Assembly (NCBI RefSeq): GCF_034424155.1
Contig: NZ_CP139992.1
Span: forward strand, 2,000,012 to 2,064,011
Origin: Hafnia alvei
GTDB taxonomy: Bacteria; Pseudomonadota; Gammaproteobacteria; Enterobacterales; Enterobacteriaceae
DNA: 64,000 nt
Reading direction: 5' to 3'
The notes beneath the pieces were generated by a model that did not search any database, was not told the origin of the DNA, and was given only the letters and a program-made list of their open reading frames with translations. Positions within the stretch are counted from its first letter, which is position 1, and each line of letters opens with the position of its first letter. Shown here in pieces: positions 30,546 to 42,086 of this stretch. Both the position numbers and the translations under genes were made by a program.

Positions 30546-31457
30546 ATGACGAAATTACGTATTGGCGTTGTTGGCTTAGGTGGTATCGCGCAAAAAGCCT
30601 ATTTGCCTATTTTGAGCCAGGCAGAGCGCTGGCAGCTGGTCGGTGGTTTTTCTCCCACGCTGGCTAAGGCGCAGGGGGTATGTGATAGCTACCGAATGAC
30701 GGCATTTTCTCGGCTAGATGAACTGGCCGAACAGTGCGATGCGCTGTTTGTGCACAGCAGCACCAATACGCATTTCGACGTCGTGCGCGAGCTTTTGCAG
30801 CGCGGCAAACATGTTTATGTTGATAAACCGTTGGCGGAAACGCTCGATCAGGCCGAGCAGTTAATTGCGCTGGCTGAACAGAAAAATTGTCGTTTGATGG
30901 TAGGGTTTAATCGCCGGTTTGCGCCGCGCTACGTGCAGATTAAACAGCAGGCTAGCGACGTAGCCGCAATTCGCATGGATAAACATCGACATCAAAATAT
31001 TGGCCCTAAAGATGTGCGTTTCACCTTGCTGGATGACTATCTGCACGTGGTGGATACCGCACTATGGATGAGCGGTAAAAACTTAACGTTAAAGTCGGGA
31101 ACTTTGCATACCAACGACGTGGGGCAAATGATTTATGCCGAGCATCATTTTAGCGCAGGGCAGATTCAGGTCACTACCTCTATGCACCGCGCGGCGGGCT
31201 CGCAACGTGAAGTGATGCAAGTTGTCAGCGGCGGGGTGATTTATGATGCGCAGGATCTTAGGAGCTTGCATATCGAACGCGACACAGTTTTGAGTGAATT
31301 GCCAATATCTGGCTGGCAATCAACCTTGGAACAACGAGGATTTGTTGGCGCAGTAAATCATTTCATCGACTGCGTTGAGAACCAAACGGCGCCAATAACC
31401 TCAGGCGAGCAGGCGATTGCCGCTCAGCGAATTATTGAAGGCTTACTTTCACAGTAG
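30546..31457 (+). CDS. mviM: Gfo/Idh/MocA-family oxidoreductase (YceM/MviM)
   Basis: Putative NAD(P)-dependent oxidoreductase of 303 residues. The nucleotide-binding VVGLGGIAQKAYLP motif begins at about residue 8, and the family EKP-type motif appears as VYVDKPLAET near residue 92. Substrate unknown. It sits upstream of murJ (mviN), the order that gave it its old name. AAGAGAAC precedes the ATG. Confidence 0.92.
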   Translation: MTKLRIGVVGLGGIAQKAYLPILSQAERWQLVGGFSPTLAKAQGVCDSYRMTAFSRLDELAEQCDALFVHSSTNTHFDVVRELLQRGKHVYVDKPLAETLDQAEQLIALAEQKNCRLMVGFNRRFAPRYVQIKQQASDVAAIRMDKHRHQNIGPKDVRFTLLDDYLHVVDTALWMSGKNLTLKSGTLHTNDVGQMIYAEHHFSAGQIQVTTSMHRAAGSQREVMQVVSGGVIYDAQDLRSLHIERDTVLSELPISGWQSTLEQRGFVGAVNHFIDCVENQTAPITSGEQAIAAQRIIEGLLSQ

Positions 31458-31599
31458 GCATATTGGCACACATTTTGTCCCTATCATCTTGGTTTGTAAC
31501 ATCTCTAACTAGATCTTCCGTGTGAGATAAGTAGACTAGTGCTCCTAAATTGCCCTTGCTGCATTCAGCAAGGGTCGCAACCGTTGAAAAAACTAACTC

Positions 31600-33138
31600 A
31601 TGAATTTATTAAAATCACTGGCGGCGGTCAGTTCGATGACCATGTTTTCGCGCGTGTTGGGATTTGCGCGAGATGCGCTTGTGGCGCGTATTTTTGGTGC
31701 GGGAATGGCGACGGATGCCTTTTTTGTCGCATTTAAACTGCCGAATTTGTTAAGGCGTATCTTTGCCGAAGGCGCATTTTCTCAGGCATTTGTGCCTATT
31801 TTAGCGGAATACAAAAGCCAGCAGGGTGAAGAGGCAACGCGGACTTTTGTTGCCTACGTCAGCGGTATGCTTACGCTGGTGCTGGCGGTGGTGACCGTGC
31901 TGGGTATGCTCGCTGCGCCGTGGGTGATTTATGTGACCGCGCCGGGCTTTGTCGATTCGCCGGATAAGTTTGCGCTGACTTCGTCGCTTTTGCGCATCAC
32001 GTTCCCCTATATCTTACTGATCTCTTTGGCCTCTTTAGCGGGCGCAATACTGAATACGTGGAATCGATTCTCGGTGCCGGCTTTTGCTCCGACCTTTTTA
32101 AACGTCAGTATGATCGGCTTTTCTCTGTTTGCGGCTCCGTATTTCCATCCGCCGGTGATGGCACTGGCGTGGGCGGTCACCGTGGGTGGCGTATTGCAGT
32201 TGGCTTACCAACTGCCACACTTGAAAAAAATCGGGATGTTAGTCCTGCCGCGTTTGAACCTGCATGATGCTGGCGTTTGGCGCGTGATGAAGCTGATGGG
32301 ACCCGCCATTATTGGTGTTTCCGTGAGCCAGATTTCACTGATCATCAACACCATCTTCGCGTCATTCTTGGTGTCGGGCTCGGTTTCTTGGATGTACTAC
32401 GCTGACCGTTTAATGGAGTTTCCATCTGGTGTTTTGGGCGTGGCATTGGGCACGATTTTGCTGCCGTCATTAGCGAAAAGCGTATCTAGCGGACGGCATG
32501 AAGAGTATTCCCGGCTGATGGATTGGGGGCTGCGTCTGTGCTTTGTGTTGGCGCTGCCGAGCTCAATTGCCTTGGGGATTTTATCTAAACCGCTGATTGC
32601 GTCGTTGTTCCAATATGGTCAATTCACCGCATTTGATACCGAGATGACGCAGCGAGCGCTGATTGCCTATTCAGTGGGTTTGATGGGACTTATTCTGGTG
32701 AAAGTGTTGGCACCCGGGTTTTACTCCCGCCAGAACATTAAAACACCGGTGAAAATTGCTATCGCTACCCTGATTCTGACTCAGTTGATGAACTTGGCTT
32801 TTATTGGGCCATTGAAACACGCAGGGCTTTCTCTTTCTATTGGGCTTGCGGCCTGCCTCAACGCCAGTTTGTTGTATTGGCAATTGCGGAAGCAAAAAAT
32901 GTATACCCCTCAGCCGGGCTGGATTCTCTTCTTGGTTAAGCTGGTGGTCGCGGTTGCTATCATGACCGTGGTGCTCATCGGCATGATGTGGTTTATGCCC
33001 GCGTGGGACTCAGGCAATATGCTGATGCGTTTATTACGCTTGATGGCGGTGGTGGTGGTGGGCGCGGGCTCCTATTTTGCAGCATTGGGGCTGCTTGGGT
33101 TCCGCGTACGAGACTTTACGCGCAACGTTGTGGTGTGA
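31600..33138 (+). CDS. murJ: Lipid II flippase MurJ
   Basis: MurJ flips the peptidoglycan precursor lipid II across the inner membrane and is essential in most relatives. The 512-residue protein has about 14 hydrophobic helices of the MOP exporter superfamily. Family motifs include [18 protein letters not shown] near residue 20, [20 protein letters not shown] near 44 and [13 protein letters not shown]-type sequence near 287. It is followed by a strong terminator and convergent with argS. Confidence 0.97.
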   Translation: MNLLKSLAAVSSMTMFSRVLGFARDALVARIFGAGMATDAFFVAFKLPNLLRRIFAEGAFSQAFVPILAEYKSQQGEEATRTFVAYVSGMLTLVLAVVTVLGMLAAPWVIYVTAPGFVDSPDKFALTSSLLRITFPYILLISLASLAGAILNTWNRFSVPAFAPTFLNVSMIGFSLFAAPYFHPPVMALAWAVTVGGVLQLAYQLPHLKKIGMLVLPRLNLHDAGVWRVMKLMGPAIIGVSVSQISLIINTIFASFLVSGSVSWMYYADRLMEFPSGVLGVALGTILLPSLAKSVSSGRHEEYSRLMDWGLRLCFVLALPSSIALGILSKPLIASLFQYGQFTAFDTEMTQRALIAYSVGLMGLILVKVLAPGFYSRQNIKTPVKIAIATLILTQLMNLAFIGPLKHAGLSLSIGLAACLNASLLYWQLRKQKMYTPQPGWILFLVKLVVAVAIMTVVLIGMMWFMPAWDSGNMLMRLLRLMAVVVVGAGSYFAALGLLGFRVRDFTRNVVV

Positions 33139-33156
33139 TGATTTTTGTTAGGCAAT

Positions 33157-33186
33157 AAAAAACCGGCCATGTAGGCCGGTTTTTTT
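33157..33186. terminator. Terminator between murJ and argS
   Basis: CCGGCC/GGCCGG stem with A6 and T7 flanks. It can act for both convergent genes. Confidence 0.85.
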
Positions 33187-33218
33187 ATGTCAGAACAGTA
33201 TGACGAAGAATAAACGAA

Positions 33219-34949
33219 TTACATACGTTCTACGGTTTCGATACCCAGCGTATTTAAGCCAGTTTTCAGCGTTCTTGCCGTCAGCGCAGCTAATTTCAGG
33301 CGACTATTACGTTGCTCTTCGCTCTCAGCCGTCAGGATTGGGCACGCTTCGTAGAAGCTTGAGAACAGACCCGCTAAGTCATACAGGTAGGTACACATGA
33401 CGTGCGGAGTGCCTTCACGAGCGACCTGAGTAATGGTTTCTTCAAACTGAATCAGGCGAGCAGCCAGCGCTTTTTCGCGATCTTCAGTCAGGACGATATC
33501 ACCGGTCAGGGATTTTTCATCAATACCGGCGCGTTTGAAGACGGAAGACACACGCGTATACGCGTATTGCATATACGGCGCGGTGTTGCCTTCGAACGCC
33601 AGCATATTGTCCCAGTCGAAGATGTAATCCGTGGTGCGGCTTTTAGACAGATCCGCGTATTTCACGGCGCCAATACCAACAACGTCAACCAGCTTCGCCA
33701 ACTCTTCGCTGCTTAAATCTGGATTTTTCTCTGCGATCAGTTTGCCCGCGCGTTCAACCGCTTCGTCCAGCAGATCAGACAGTTTAATGGTGCCGCCTGA
33801 ACGGGTTTTGAATGGCTTACCGTCTTTGCCTAACATCATGCCGAACATGTGATGTTCGAGGCTGACAGAGTCTGGTACGTAGCCCGCTTTACGCACGATA
33901 GTCCATGCCTGCATCAAATGCTGGTGCTGACGGGAATCGATGTAGTAAAGCACGCGGTCTGCGCCCAGCGTTTCGTAACGGTATTTCGCACAGGCGATAT
34001 CGGTGGTGGTATACAGGTAGCCGCCATCCTTTTTCTGGATGATAACGCCCATAGGTTCACCGTCTTTGTTTTTGTATTCGTCGAGGAATACAACGGTAGC
34101 GCCTTCGCTTTCTACCGCTAAGCCTTTGGCTTTCAAATCTGCAACGATGCCAGGCAGCATGCTGTTGTATAGGCTTTCACCCATGACGTCATCTTTGGTT
34201 AAGGTGACGTTCAGACGCTGATAGTTTTTCTGGTTTTGCGACATAGTGATGTCGACCAGTTTGCGCCACATTTCGCGGCAGTATTCGTCGCCGCCTTGCA
34301 GTTTAACTACATAGGCACGTGCGCGCTCAGCAAACGCGGCATCTTCGTCATAATGCTTTTTCGCTTCGCGATAGAAGGCTTCCAAATCGGAAAGGTCCAT
34401 TTCATTCGCGTGCTCGTTCTGCATTTTTTCCAGATAGGCGATCAACATGCCGAACTGGGTACCCCAGTCGCCGACGTGGTTAGCGCGAATGACGTTGTGG
34501 CCGAGGAATTCTAAGGTACGAACGGATGCGTCACCGATGATGGTGGAGCGCAAATGACCAACGTGCATCTCTTTAGCGACGTTTGGTGCGGAGTAGTCAA
34601 CCACGATAGTTTGTGGTTTCACCGGAGCAACGCCTAAACGTTCATCCGCCAGCGCAGCTTCGACCTGTTTTGCCAGCCATGCAGGATCTAAGAAGATATT
34701 AATAAAACCCGGACCCGCGATTTCAACTTTGTTCGCGATACCGTCTAGCTCAAGATGGGTCAGCACCTGCTCTGCCAGTTGTCGTGGAGCAATACCCAGA
34801 ATCTTTGCCGCGCCCATGACGCCATTGGCCTGATAGTCGCCGAATTGCGCTTTCGCGGATTGACGGACAAGAGCTTCGCTGTTAGCAGGAGCGCCTGCAG
34901 CCACCAGAGCTTGGGTGACTTTATCTGAAAGAAGTGCCTGAATATTCAC
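33219..34949 (-). CDS. argS: Arginyl-tRNA synthetase
   Basis: Class I aminoacyl-tRNA synthetase of 576 residues that charges tRNA(Arg). The HIGH-like motif is HVGHLRST in [18 protein letters not shown] near residue 122. There is no classical KMSKS, as is usual for ArgS; the equivalent loop is near [19 protein letters not shown]. The DALR anticodon-binding domain forms the C-terminus. The gene is divergent from yecM, as in E. coli. Confidence 0.98.
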   Translation of the reverse strand: MNIQALLSDKVTQALVAAGAPANSEALVRQSAKAQFGDYQANGVMGAAKILGIAPRQLAEQVLTHLELDGIANKVEIAGPGFINIFLDPAWLAKQVEAALADERLGVAPVKPQTIVVDYSAPNVAKEMHVGHLRSTIIGDASVRTLEFLGHNVIRANHVGDWGTQFGMLIAYLEKMQNEHANEMDLSDLEAFYREAKKHYDEDAAFAERARAYVVKLQGGDEYCREMWRKLVDITMSQNQKNYQRLNVTLTKDDVMGESLYNSMLPGIVADLKAKGLAVESEGATVVFLDEYKNKDGEPMGVIIQKKDGGYLYTTTDIACAKYRYETLGADRVLYYIDSRQHQHLMQAWTIVRKAGYVPDSVSLEHHMFGMMLGKDGKPFKTRSGGTIKLSDLLDEAVERAGKLIAEKNPDLSSEELAKLVDVVGIGAVKYADLSKSRTTDYIFDWDNMLAFEGNTAPYMQYAYTRVSSVFKRAGIDEKSLTGDIVLTEDREKALAARLIQFEETITQVAREGTPHVMCTYLYDLAGLFSSFYEACPILTAESEEQRNSRLKLAALTARTLKTGLNTLGIETVERM

Positions 34950-35182
34950 CGGGTTACCTTAAGTTTGTTACGCCAGTCGTGCGTGACGACGGCGTTTTAT
35001 ATGTGAGATCGTTAATCGAGGTGCATTCACACCAAAACAGCCGATAATTATATGTCAATTCGCGGCGTGAGTCAGCAAGCATGCGCTTATACAGCGAAGA
35101 TAGCCGCCATAAATAGGACGTGGAAGTCTGTGAAAAGAGCAGGTAAAGTACGCAGCCTTGCGGATAGCGGAGAACCGAGAAA
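34950..35182. promoter_or_regulatory. argS/yecM divergent promoter region
   Basis: About 230 bases between divergent genes; no operator recognised. Confidence 0.3.
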
Positions 35183-35746
35183 ATGACATTTTTGGCAGAG
35201 ATTGAAACACTGCGCGATTTAGATGCAGATTTGGATCGTTTTACCACGCTGCTACAGGGATTTGCTGATAAGCTTGAGCTCGATTTATCGGCATTCAGTG
35301 CGGACCATATCTCTTTGCGCTGTCACCAGAATGCCACGGCCGATCGTTGGCGAGCTGGGTTTGAACTCTGTGGTTCTTTGCTGTCGGAAAATATGATTAA
35401 CGGGCGGCCTATTTGTTTATTCGATCTCAGCGAACCGCTTCGAGTCGGCCCGTGGCTGATTGACTGTGTGGAGCTGCCTTATCCGGGTGAGAAACGCTAT
35501 CCGCACGAAGGCTGGGAGCATGTTGAATTGGTGATTGGCGGCGATCCGGCAACGTTGCATCCGCGCGCTCTAGAATTGTTGTCAGACTCGGCACTGCTGG
35601 CGCCGGGCATCAAGTTGAAATTCAGCAGTCCCAAAGGGGAACAAGAACGTTTGCCAAACCCGACGTTGGCTGTCACTGACGGTGAAGTGACGATAAAATT
35701 CCATCCTCACTCTATTCGTGAAATTGTAGCGAGCGAACAGCAGTAA
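35183..35746 (+). CDS. yecM: VOC-fold protein YecM
   Basis: Protein of 187 residues matching E. coli YecM, a vicinal-oxygen-chelate-fold protein, probably metal-binding, of unknown function. Recognisable parts are DHISLRCHQNATADRW near residue 41 and YPHEGWEHVELVIGGDP near residue 110, with the candidate metal ligands His and Glu. It neighbours argS and cutC as in E. coli. A strong terminator follows. Confidence 0.92.
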   Translation: MTFLAEIETLRDLDADLDRFTTLLQGFADKLELDLSAFSADHISLRCHQNATADRWRAGFELCGSLLSENMINGRPICLFDLSEPLRVGPWLIDCVELPYPGEKRYPHEGWEHVELVIGGDPATLHPRALELLSDSALLAPGIKLKFSSPKGEQERLPNPTLAVTDGEVTIKFHPHSIREIVASEQQ

Positions 35747-35761
35747 GCTGCAGTTCAACGT

Positions 35762-35801
35762 AAAAAAGCGCCATTCCGTTGCGGGATATGGCGCTTTTTT
35801 T
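35762..35801. terminator. Bidirectional terminator between yecM and the MalY/PatB-like gene
   Basis: AGCGCCAT...ATGGCGCT stem with A6 and T7 flanks, between convergent genes. Confidence 0.85.
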
Positions 35802-35809
35802 ATGGGAAA

Positions 35810-36952
35810 TTACAGCGCGTTGATGGCATTTTCCATGCGGTCGAGCGCTTTGTTCAGCAGGTCGCGATGGCAGCCAAAATTGATGCGCACAAATTTAGCA
35901 TCACCGAAATCCGCACCCGGTGACAGACCGACGCCGGCCTGTTCGAAGAAGGCATGTGGATTATCAACCGGCAGTTCGGATGCATCGACCCACGCTAAAT
36001 AGGTGGCGGCGAGATTAACCGTAGACAGGCCTTGCATGGCATTAATGCGCTTCACCAGCAGGTCGCGGTTGCCACGCAGATAATCAAGCTGTGCGTCAAG
36101 CCACGCCTGCCCATCACGGTAGGCGGCTTCAGCAGCAACGTAGGCCAAAATATCCACATTAGGAACTAGCCCTGCGCGTTCTGTGTTGAAACGGTCGCGG
36201 AGGTTTTTATTCGGGATAATGGCAATAGTCGCGCCGAGTCCGGCAATGTTATAGGTTTTTGATGGTGCCATTAGCGTGATGCTGCGCTGGGCTGCATCGT
36301 CGCTCAGAGAGGCGATCGGGATATGTTTTGCGCCTGGCTCTAGCAGCAGATCGCAATGAATTTCATCAGAACAAATAACGAGATCGTGACGCTGAGCAAA
36401 GGCGAGCTGAGCTTCAAGTTCTTCACGTGTATAAACCGTGCCGCCTGGGTTATGCGGGTTGCATAGCATCATTAATTTTTCATTGCCAGTGAGCCGTTGC
36501 TCAGCGCTGTCTAAATCCATGACCCAGCGTTGATCGCGTAGCTTCACCGGAATTGACAGCTGTTGACGATGGGCAAAGCGGGATGATTTAACAAACGGCG
36601 GATAGATTGGGAAGGGGGCCAGCGTGTGCTGCTGAGGATCGGTAAAGGCACGAACGCTTAGGTTCAAGCCGCAAACCATACCCGGTAAGAAGACTAGCCA
36701 TTCAGGTTTTACATCCCACTGATATAAATTGCGCATGCGCCCAATAAATATACTCACCAATTCTTGTGATGGATCACCGTAGCCAAATACGCCCTCAGCA
36801 ACGCGTTTTTGCAGTGCATCAATAACAGCCGGTGGGGAACGGAAATCGGTATCAGCGACCCACATCGGAATGATGTCTTTGTTCGCATATTTGTTCCATT
36901 TCTGGCTATCACTGTGACTTCTGTCGACCCATTCATCAAAATTGAATGTCAT
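35810..36952 (-). CDS. MalY/PatB-family PLP-dependent C-S lyase (cystathionine beta-lyase type)
   Basis: Fold-type I PLP enzyme of 380 residues. The MalY/PatB hallmarks are WVADTDFRSPPAV near residue 33, GVFGYGDPS near 54, NPHNPGGTVYTREEL near 168, SDEIHCDL near 199 and the PLP lysine in MAPSKTYNIAGLG near 233. It likely cleaves cystathionine or a related thioether to a thiol, pyruvate and ammonia; a MalY-like regulatory role is possible. The ATG at 36952 has AAGGA eight bases upstream; the ATG at 36961 lies too close to that site. Not part of the E. coli yecM-cutC region, so it may be an insertion. Confidence 0.85.
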   Translation of the reverse strand: MTFNFDEWVDRSHSDSQKWNKYANKDIIPMWVADTDFRSPPAVIDALQKRVAEGVFGYGDPSQELVSIFIGRMRNLYQWDVKPEWLVFLPGMVCGLNLSVRAFTDPQQHTLAPFPIYPPFVKSSRFAHRQQLSIPVKLRDQRWVMDLDSAEQRLTGNEKLMMLCNPHNPGGTVYTREELEAQLAFAQRHDLVICSDEIHCDLLLEPGAKHIPIASLSDDAAQRSITLMAPSKTYNIAGLGATIAIIPNKNLRDRFNTERAGLVPNVDILAYVAAEAAYRDGQAWLDAQLDYLRGNRDLLVKRINAMQGLSTVNLAATYLAWVDASELPVDNPHAFFEQAGVGLSPGADFGDAKFVRINFGCHRDLLNKALDRMENAINAL

Positions 36953-37228
36953 AGTATTCATCCTTTAGTAGGCTTAGTTCCTGCCCCAGTAGGCAATAGT
37001 AAAACAGACGGTAAAAACGTCATGGCGATGATTAATGTGCGTTTTTCTGCCGGTTTGCATGAGTGTTCTTAAGCGTATCAAGAGTTCGTTACTGGGAACG
37101 ATACTTATCACGTTTTTTTGTCAGCCTACGCGAGAAGGTTCCACTTTCTCAAGTGTCATTACGTTGGAATGAAAAGTTTTCACGTAACGTAGTCTGTTTT
37201 GGCGGTTTTTTTTGGAGGTTTTTTCATT
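36953..37228. other. Divergent region between the C-S lyase and cutC
   Basis: About 275 bases. GGAACGATACTTATC at about 37098 vaguely recalls a sigma-E -35 box (GGAAC), but the -10 is not evident. TTTGGAGG is the cutC ribosome site. Confidence 0.3.
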
Positions 37229-37984
37229 ATGAAATTGGAAATTTGTTGCTTCGGGGTGGAATGTGCCCTGACGGCGGAGCGCGCAGGTGCAGACCGTATT
37301 GAGCTTTGTGCAAGCCAGTTAGACGGTGGTTTAACGCCAAGCTACGGGACCTTGAAACTGGCTCGTGATAAGGTTTCTATTCCCGTACATCCGATTATTC
37401 GTCCACGGGGCGGAGATTTTTGCTACAGCTATACTGAATTTGAAGTGATGAAAAATGACATGGCGATGATCCGCGATATGGGATTCCCCGGCGCTGTCAT
37501 CGGCATGTTAGATGCTGAAGGGCATATTGATTTGCCAAGAATGCGTGAGCTGATGCAGCTAAGCGGCAATATGGCGATCACGTTCCATCGTGCTTTTGAT
37601 ATGTGCGTGAGCCCACTCGTTGCGTTGAGCCAGTTGACCGATTTAGGGATTGCGCGCATTCTGACATCGGGTCAGCAGCAAAGCGCAGAAGTTGGCTTAC
37701 CGTTGCTTAAAGAGTTGCTGAATGAAACCCAAGGGCCGGTGATTATGGCGGGTGCTGGGGTGCGTTTAACTAACCTGCATAAATTCCAAGAGATTGGTTT
37801 GACTGAAGTACATAGTTCTGCGGGCCATATGGTGCCGTCAGAAATGCGCTACCGTAAAGCGGGAGTGACGATGTGCTCAGACAGTGAGTTTGATGAGTTT
37901 ACGCATTATTGCGTCGATGGCGAAGTGGTCGAAGCAATGAAAACCGCGCTAAGTCTCGGTGAACCGTATCCACGTTCTGCATAA
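37229..37984 (+). CDS. cutC: CutC family protein
   Basis: TIM-barrel protein of 251 residues. It was named for copper tolerance, but in E. coli that phenotype was traced to the MicL small RNA made from the gene's 3' end; the protein function is unclear. Family motifs are [21 protein letters not shown] near residue 20, [14 protein letters not shown] near 56, FHRAFDMC near 115 and [12 protein letters not shown] near 196. The start at 37229 has TGGAGG upstream. Whether a MicL-like RNA is made here cannot be told by eye; the 3' terminator is strong. Confidence 0.93.
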   Translation: MKLEICCFGVECALTAERAGADRIELCASQLDGGLTPSYGTLKLARDKVSIPVHPIIRPRGGDFCYSYTEFEVMKNDMAMIRDMGFPGAVIGMLDAEGHIDLPRMRELMQLSGNMAITFHRAFDMCVSPLVALSQLTDLGIARILTSGQQQSAEVGLPLLKELLNETQGPVIMAGAGVRLTNLHKFQEIGLTEVHSSAGHMVPSEMRYRKAGVTMCSDSEFDEFTHYCVDGEVVEAMKTALSLGEPYPRSA

Positions 37985-38054
37985 CGCAGAGGTGTGTTGA
38001 GCAGTTCCAGTAGAAGTAGTACGAATTTTAGTGGATGTCTCACTAAACAGTATG

Positions 38055-38084
38055 GCCCCAACAATTGTTGTTGGGGCTTTTTTT
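38055..38084 (+). terminator. Terminator downstream of cutC
   Basis: GCCCCAACAA/TTGTTGGGGC stem with a three-base loop and T7 tail. Confidence 0.9.
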
Positions 38085-38094
38085 CGTTTAATAC

Positions 38095-40149
<2,055 letters not shown>

Positions 40150-41508
40150 ATGGGCGATCTGCAACAAGAAGAAACCCTACAACGGGGATTAAAAAATAGA
40201 CACATCCAACTGATTGCACTCGGAGGTGCGGTTGGTACGGGGCTATTTTTGGGTATTGCGCAAACCATTAAAATGGCAGGCCCGTCGGTGCTGCTGGGTT
40301 ACGCTATTGGTGGCTTTATCGCATTTTTAATCATGCGCCAACTGGGTGAAATGGTGGTTGAAGAGCCAGTAGCAGGTTCATTTAGCCACTTTGCCTATAA
40401 GTACTGGGGAAGTTTTGCCGGTTTCTTAGCGGGCTGGAATTACTGGGTTATGTTCGTGCTGGTCGGAATGGCGGAACTAACTGCGGTGGGCATCTACATC
40501 CAATATTGGTGGCCGGATATTCCAACGTGGGTGTCGGCGGCTGGCTTCTTTGTGATCATCAATATCGTCAATTTGGTCAACGTTCGCGTATACGGTGAAA
40601 CTGAGTTTTGGTTTGCGATCATCAAAGTCGGTGCAATTATTGGCATGATTGTCTTTGGTGCATGGATGTTAGCCTCCGGTTCTGGCGGCCCGCAGGCAAG
40701 CATCACTAACCTATGGACCCAAGGCGGCTTTTTACCGAATGGTTGGCATGGCTTAATCATGGCTATGGCGGTAATTATGTTCTCCTTTGGTGGTCTTGAG
40801 CTGGTAGGGATTACTGCCGCAGAGGCAAGCGAACCGCGCAAAAGCATTCCTAAAGCCACCAATCAGGTGGTCTACCGTATTCTGATTTTCTATATCGGCT
40901 CACTGACCGTCTTGCTGTCTCTCTATCCGTGGCAAAACGTTGTGCAGGGCGGAAGCCCGTTTGTCATGATTTTCCATGCGCTGGATAGCAACTGGGTAGC
41001 TACCGCGTTAAATATCGTGGTTCTTACCGCTGCGCTGTCTGTTTATAACAGCTGTGTGTATTCTAACAGCCGTATGCTGTTTGGATTAGCAAAGCAAGGT
41101 AATGCGCCAGCGGCATTGACGAAAGTGAACCGCCGTGGCGTACCGATTCTGTCAATTGGTCTTTCTGCCTTAACAACGTCAGCGGTAGTTTTGATTAACT
41201 ATATTATGCCGGGTGAGGCTTTTGAACTGTTGATGGCGCTGGTGGTATCTACGCTGGTTATTAACTGGGTGATGATCTGTATGGCTCACCTCAAGTTCAA
41301 AGCGGTCAAAAATCAGCAGGGCGTAGCAACCGCGTTCAAAGCGCTTTGGTATCCGTATGGTAATTACTTATGTTTGGCTTTCTTGGGGCTAATTCTGGTG
41401 ATCATGTATATGACACCGGGGATTCGGATTTCAGTGATCCTGCTTCCAATTTGGGTAGCTGTTCTGTGGATCGGATTCATGCTTTCTCGTAAGAAAAACA
41501 AAGCGTAA
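40150..41508 (+). CDS. AroP/PheP-like aromatic amino acid permease
   Basis: APC-family (AAT) amino acid:proton symporter of 452 residues with 12 membrane segments. The N-terminal GLKNRHIQLIALGGAVGTGLF and the EEPVAGSFSHFAYKYWGSFAGF segment are nearly those of AroP and PheP, and SVYNSCVYSNSRMLFGLAKQGNAP is also shared. It is closer to AroP than PheP by eye, so aromatic amino acids are the probable substrates; the symbol is left open because paralogues are common. A terminator follows. Confidence 0.85.
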   Translation: MGDLQQEETLQRGLKNRHIQLIALGGAVGTGLFLGIAQTIKMAGPSVLLGYAIGGFIAFLIMRQLGEMVVEEPVAGSFSHFAYKYWGSFAGFLAGWNYWVMFVLVGMAELTAVGIYIQYWWPDIPTWVSAAGFFVIINIVNLVNVRVYGETEFWFAIIKVGAIIGMIVFGAWMLASGSGGPQASITNLWTQGGFLPNGWHGLIMAMAVIMFSFGGLELVGITAAEASEPRKSIPKATNQVVYRILIFYIGSLTVLLSLYPWQNVVQGGSPFVMIFHALDSNWVATALNIVVLTAALSVYNSCVYSNSRMLFGLAKQGNAPAALTKVNRRGVPILSIGLSALTTSAVVLINYIMPGEAFELLMALVVSTLVINWVMICMAHLKFKAVKNQQGVATAFKALWYPYGNYLCLAFLGLILVIMYMTPGIRISVILLPIWVAVLWIGFMLSRKKNKA

Positions 41509-41525
41509 CCTGCGAATCTCTGAGC

Positions 41526-41553
41526 AAAAGGCTATCTTCGGATGGCCTTTTTT
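41526..41553 (+). terminator. Terminator of the aromatic amino acid permease gene
   Basis: AAAGGC(T)ATC-TTCG-GAT(G)GCCTTT stem with a stable TTCG loop and T6 tail. Confidence 0.8.
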
Positions 41554-41574
41554 GTTAAGTCATTTGGCTGAAAA

Positions 41575-41654
41575 TAAAAAACCTCGCGGGTATGCGAGGT
41601 TTTTTATTTTGTGACTGCGGCTGGTTACCGCCGTGCACGTTAGTATTCTTCAAC
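41575..41654 (-). ncRNA. Orz-like antitoxin small RNA (about 80 nt)
   Basis: Predicted antisense RNA of a type I toxin-antitoxin pair. The minus strand has a near-consensus promoter: TTGACT, 17 bases, TATATT. The predicted 5' end at about 41654 begins GTTGAAGAATACTAACGTGC. That 20-mer is complementary to 41870-41889 in the leader of the toxin mRNA, with 19 Watson-Crick pairs and one G-U pair. A terminator stem GCGAGG...CCTCGC with a T6 tail ends it near 41575, giving about 80 nt. Size, divergent gene order and about 20-nt trans pairing match OrzO from E. coli O157:H7 as I recall it. Confidence 0.75.
41576..41605 (-). terminator. Terminator of the Orz-like RNA
   Basis: CCTCGC/GCGAGG stem with A6 and T6 flanks. 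On the minus strand it ends with TTTTTTATTTT. Confidence 0.8.
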
Positions 41655-41660
41655 TACACA

Positions 41661-41689
41661 AATATAAGGCGGCAGAGCGAGCAAGTCAA
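41661..41689 (-). promoter_or_regulatory. Sigma-70 promoter of the Orz-like RNA
   Basis: Minus-strand -35 TTGACT at 41689-41684 and -10 TATATT at 41666-41661, with a spacer of exactly 17 bases. This is one of the best consensus promoters in the window. Confidence 0.75.
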
Positions 41690-41737
41690 TTTATTGACGG
41701 TTACAACAAACTTAATAAATTTTACCATAAATACTGG

Positions 41738-41765
41738 TTGTATATACAGTGTCGTGGCATATAAT
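41738..41765 (+). promoter_or_regulatory. Sigma-70 promoter of the Zor-like toxin mRNA
   Basis: -35 TTGTAT at 41738-41743 and -10 TATAAT at 41760-41765 with a 16-base spacer. Predicted start near 41772 gives a leader of about 185 nt before the toxin ATG. Confidence 0.6.
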
Positions 41766-41869
41766 CATTTCTGTTGGAATGAATAACGTGCTTTGAGCCG
41801 CAATCGGGCAACGAGTTTCAAGCCCTAGCCAATAGCGAGTGGTGTCGATTGGTGCCTTAACTCAAGGAA

Positions 41870-41889
41870 GCACGTTAGTATTTTTCAAC
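41870..41889 (+). promoter_or_regulatory. Antitoxin target site in the toxin mRNA leader
   Basis: GCACGTTAGTATTTTTCAAC is a 19/20 direct copy of 41635-41654, which is the start of the antisense RNA on the other strand. It is 68-87 bases upstream of the toxin ATG, away from the ribosome site, as expected for a Zor-type mechanism. Confidence 0.7.
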
Positions 41890-41935
41890 AATCCGATGGC
41901 TGATAGGCAGCGGAAAGGCAAAGCCATCGTTAGTG

Positions 41936-41949
41936 CTCCTGACTAGGAG
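41936..41949 (+). promoter_or_regulatory. Hairpin sequestering the toxin ribosome site
   Basis: CTCCT-GACT-AGGAG places the toxin Shine-Dalgarno (AGGAG, seven bases before the ATG) in a hairpin. A longer stem CGATGGCT/AGCCATCG (41894-41929) lies just upstream. Such occlusion keeps full-length type I toxin mRNAs silent. Confidence 0.55.
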
Positions 41950-41956
41950 AGAGCGT

Positions 41957-42046
41957 ATGAAATTTCTAGAACTTCTTACCGTTCTTGCAAAGTTCATGGT
42001 TGCTGCGTTGCAACTGCTTGAAACAGCATTGAGATTTATTAGCTGA
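41957..42046 (+). CDS. ZorO-like type I toxin, small hydrophobic peptide (29 aa)
   Basis: Product is MKFLELLTVLAKFMVAALQL followed by LETALRFIS: 29 residues, one amphipathic hydrophobic helix with a basic residue near the C-terminus. The E. coli O157:H7 toxin ZorO also has 29 residues, contains LTVL in its first half and an ALLRL motif near the end; here LTVL is identical and TALRF is in the equivalent place. ZorO acts on the inner membrane. AGGAG lies seven bases upstream. The long leader, the divergent antisense RNA with 20-nt pairing and the 3' hairpin complete the locus. Toxicity is inference. Confidence 0.7.
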   Translation: MKFLELLTVLAKFMVAALQLLETALRFIS

Positions 42047-42060
42047 TTTGGGTCGCATCT

Positions 42061-42086
42061 AAGGAGGAGAGGGAACTCTCCTCCTT
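42061..42086 (+). terminator. 3' hairpin of the toxin mRNA
   Basis: AAGGAGGAGAG-GGAA-CTCTCCTCCTT, an 11-bp perfect stem starting 14 bases after the toxin stop. It lacks a proper T run. The 3' arm has the anti-Shine-Dalgarno CCTCCTT. Confidence 0.65.

Noticed and set aside
37089-37120. Sigma-E promoter before cutC
   Set aside because: Only a GGAAC-like -35 is present; no TCAAA/TCTGA -10 at the right distance.
41592-41786. 64-codon open frame on the plus strand over the antitoxin region
   Set aside because: No ribosome site; it crosses the terminator, the antisense RNA and both divergent promoters, which explain the sequence better.
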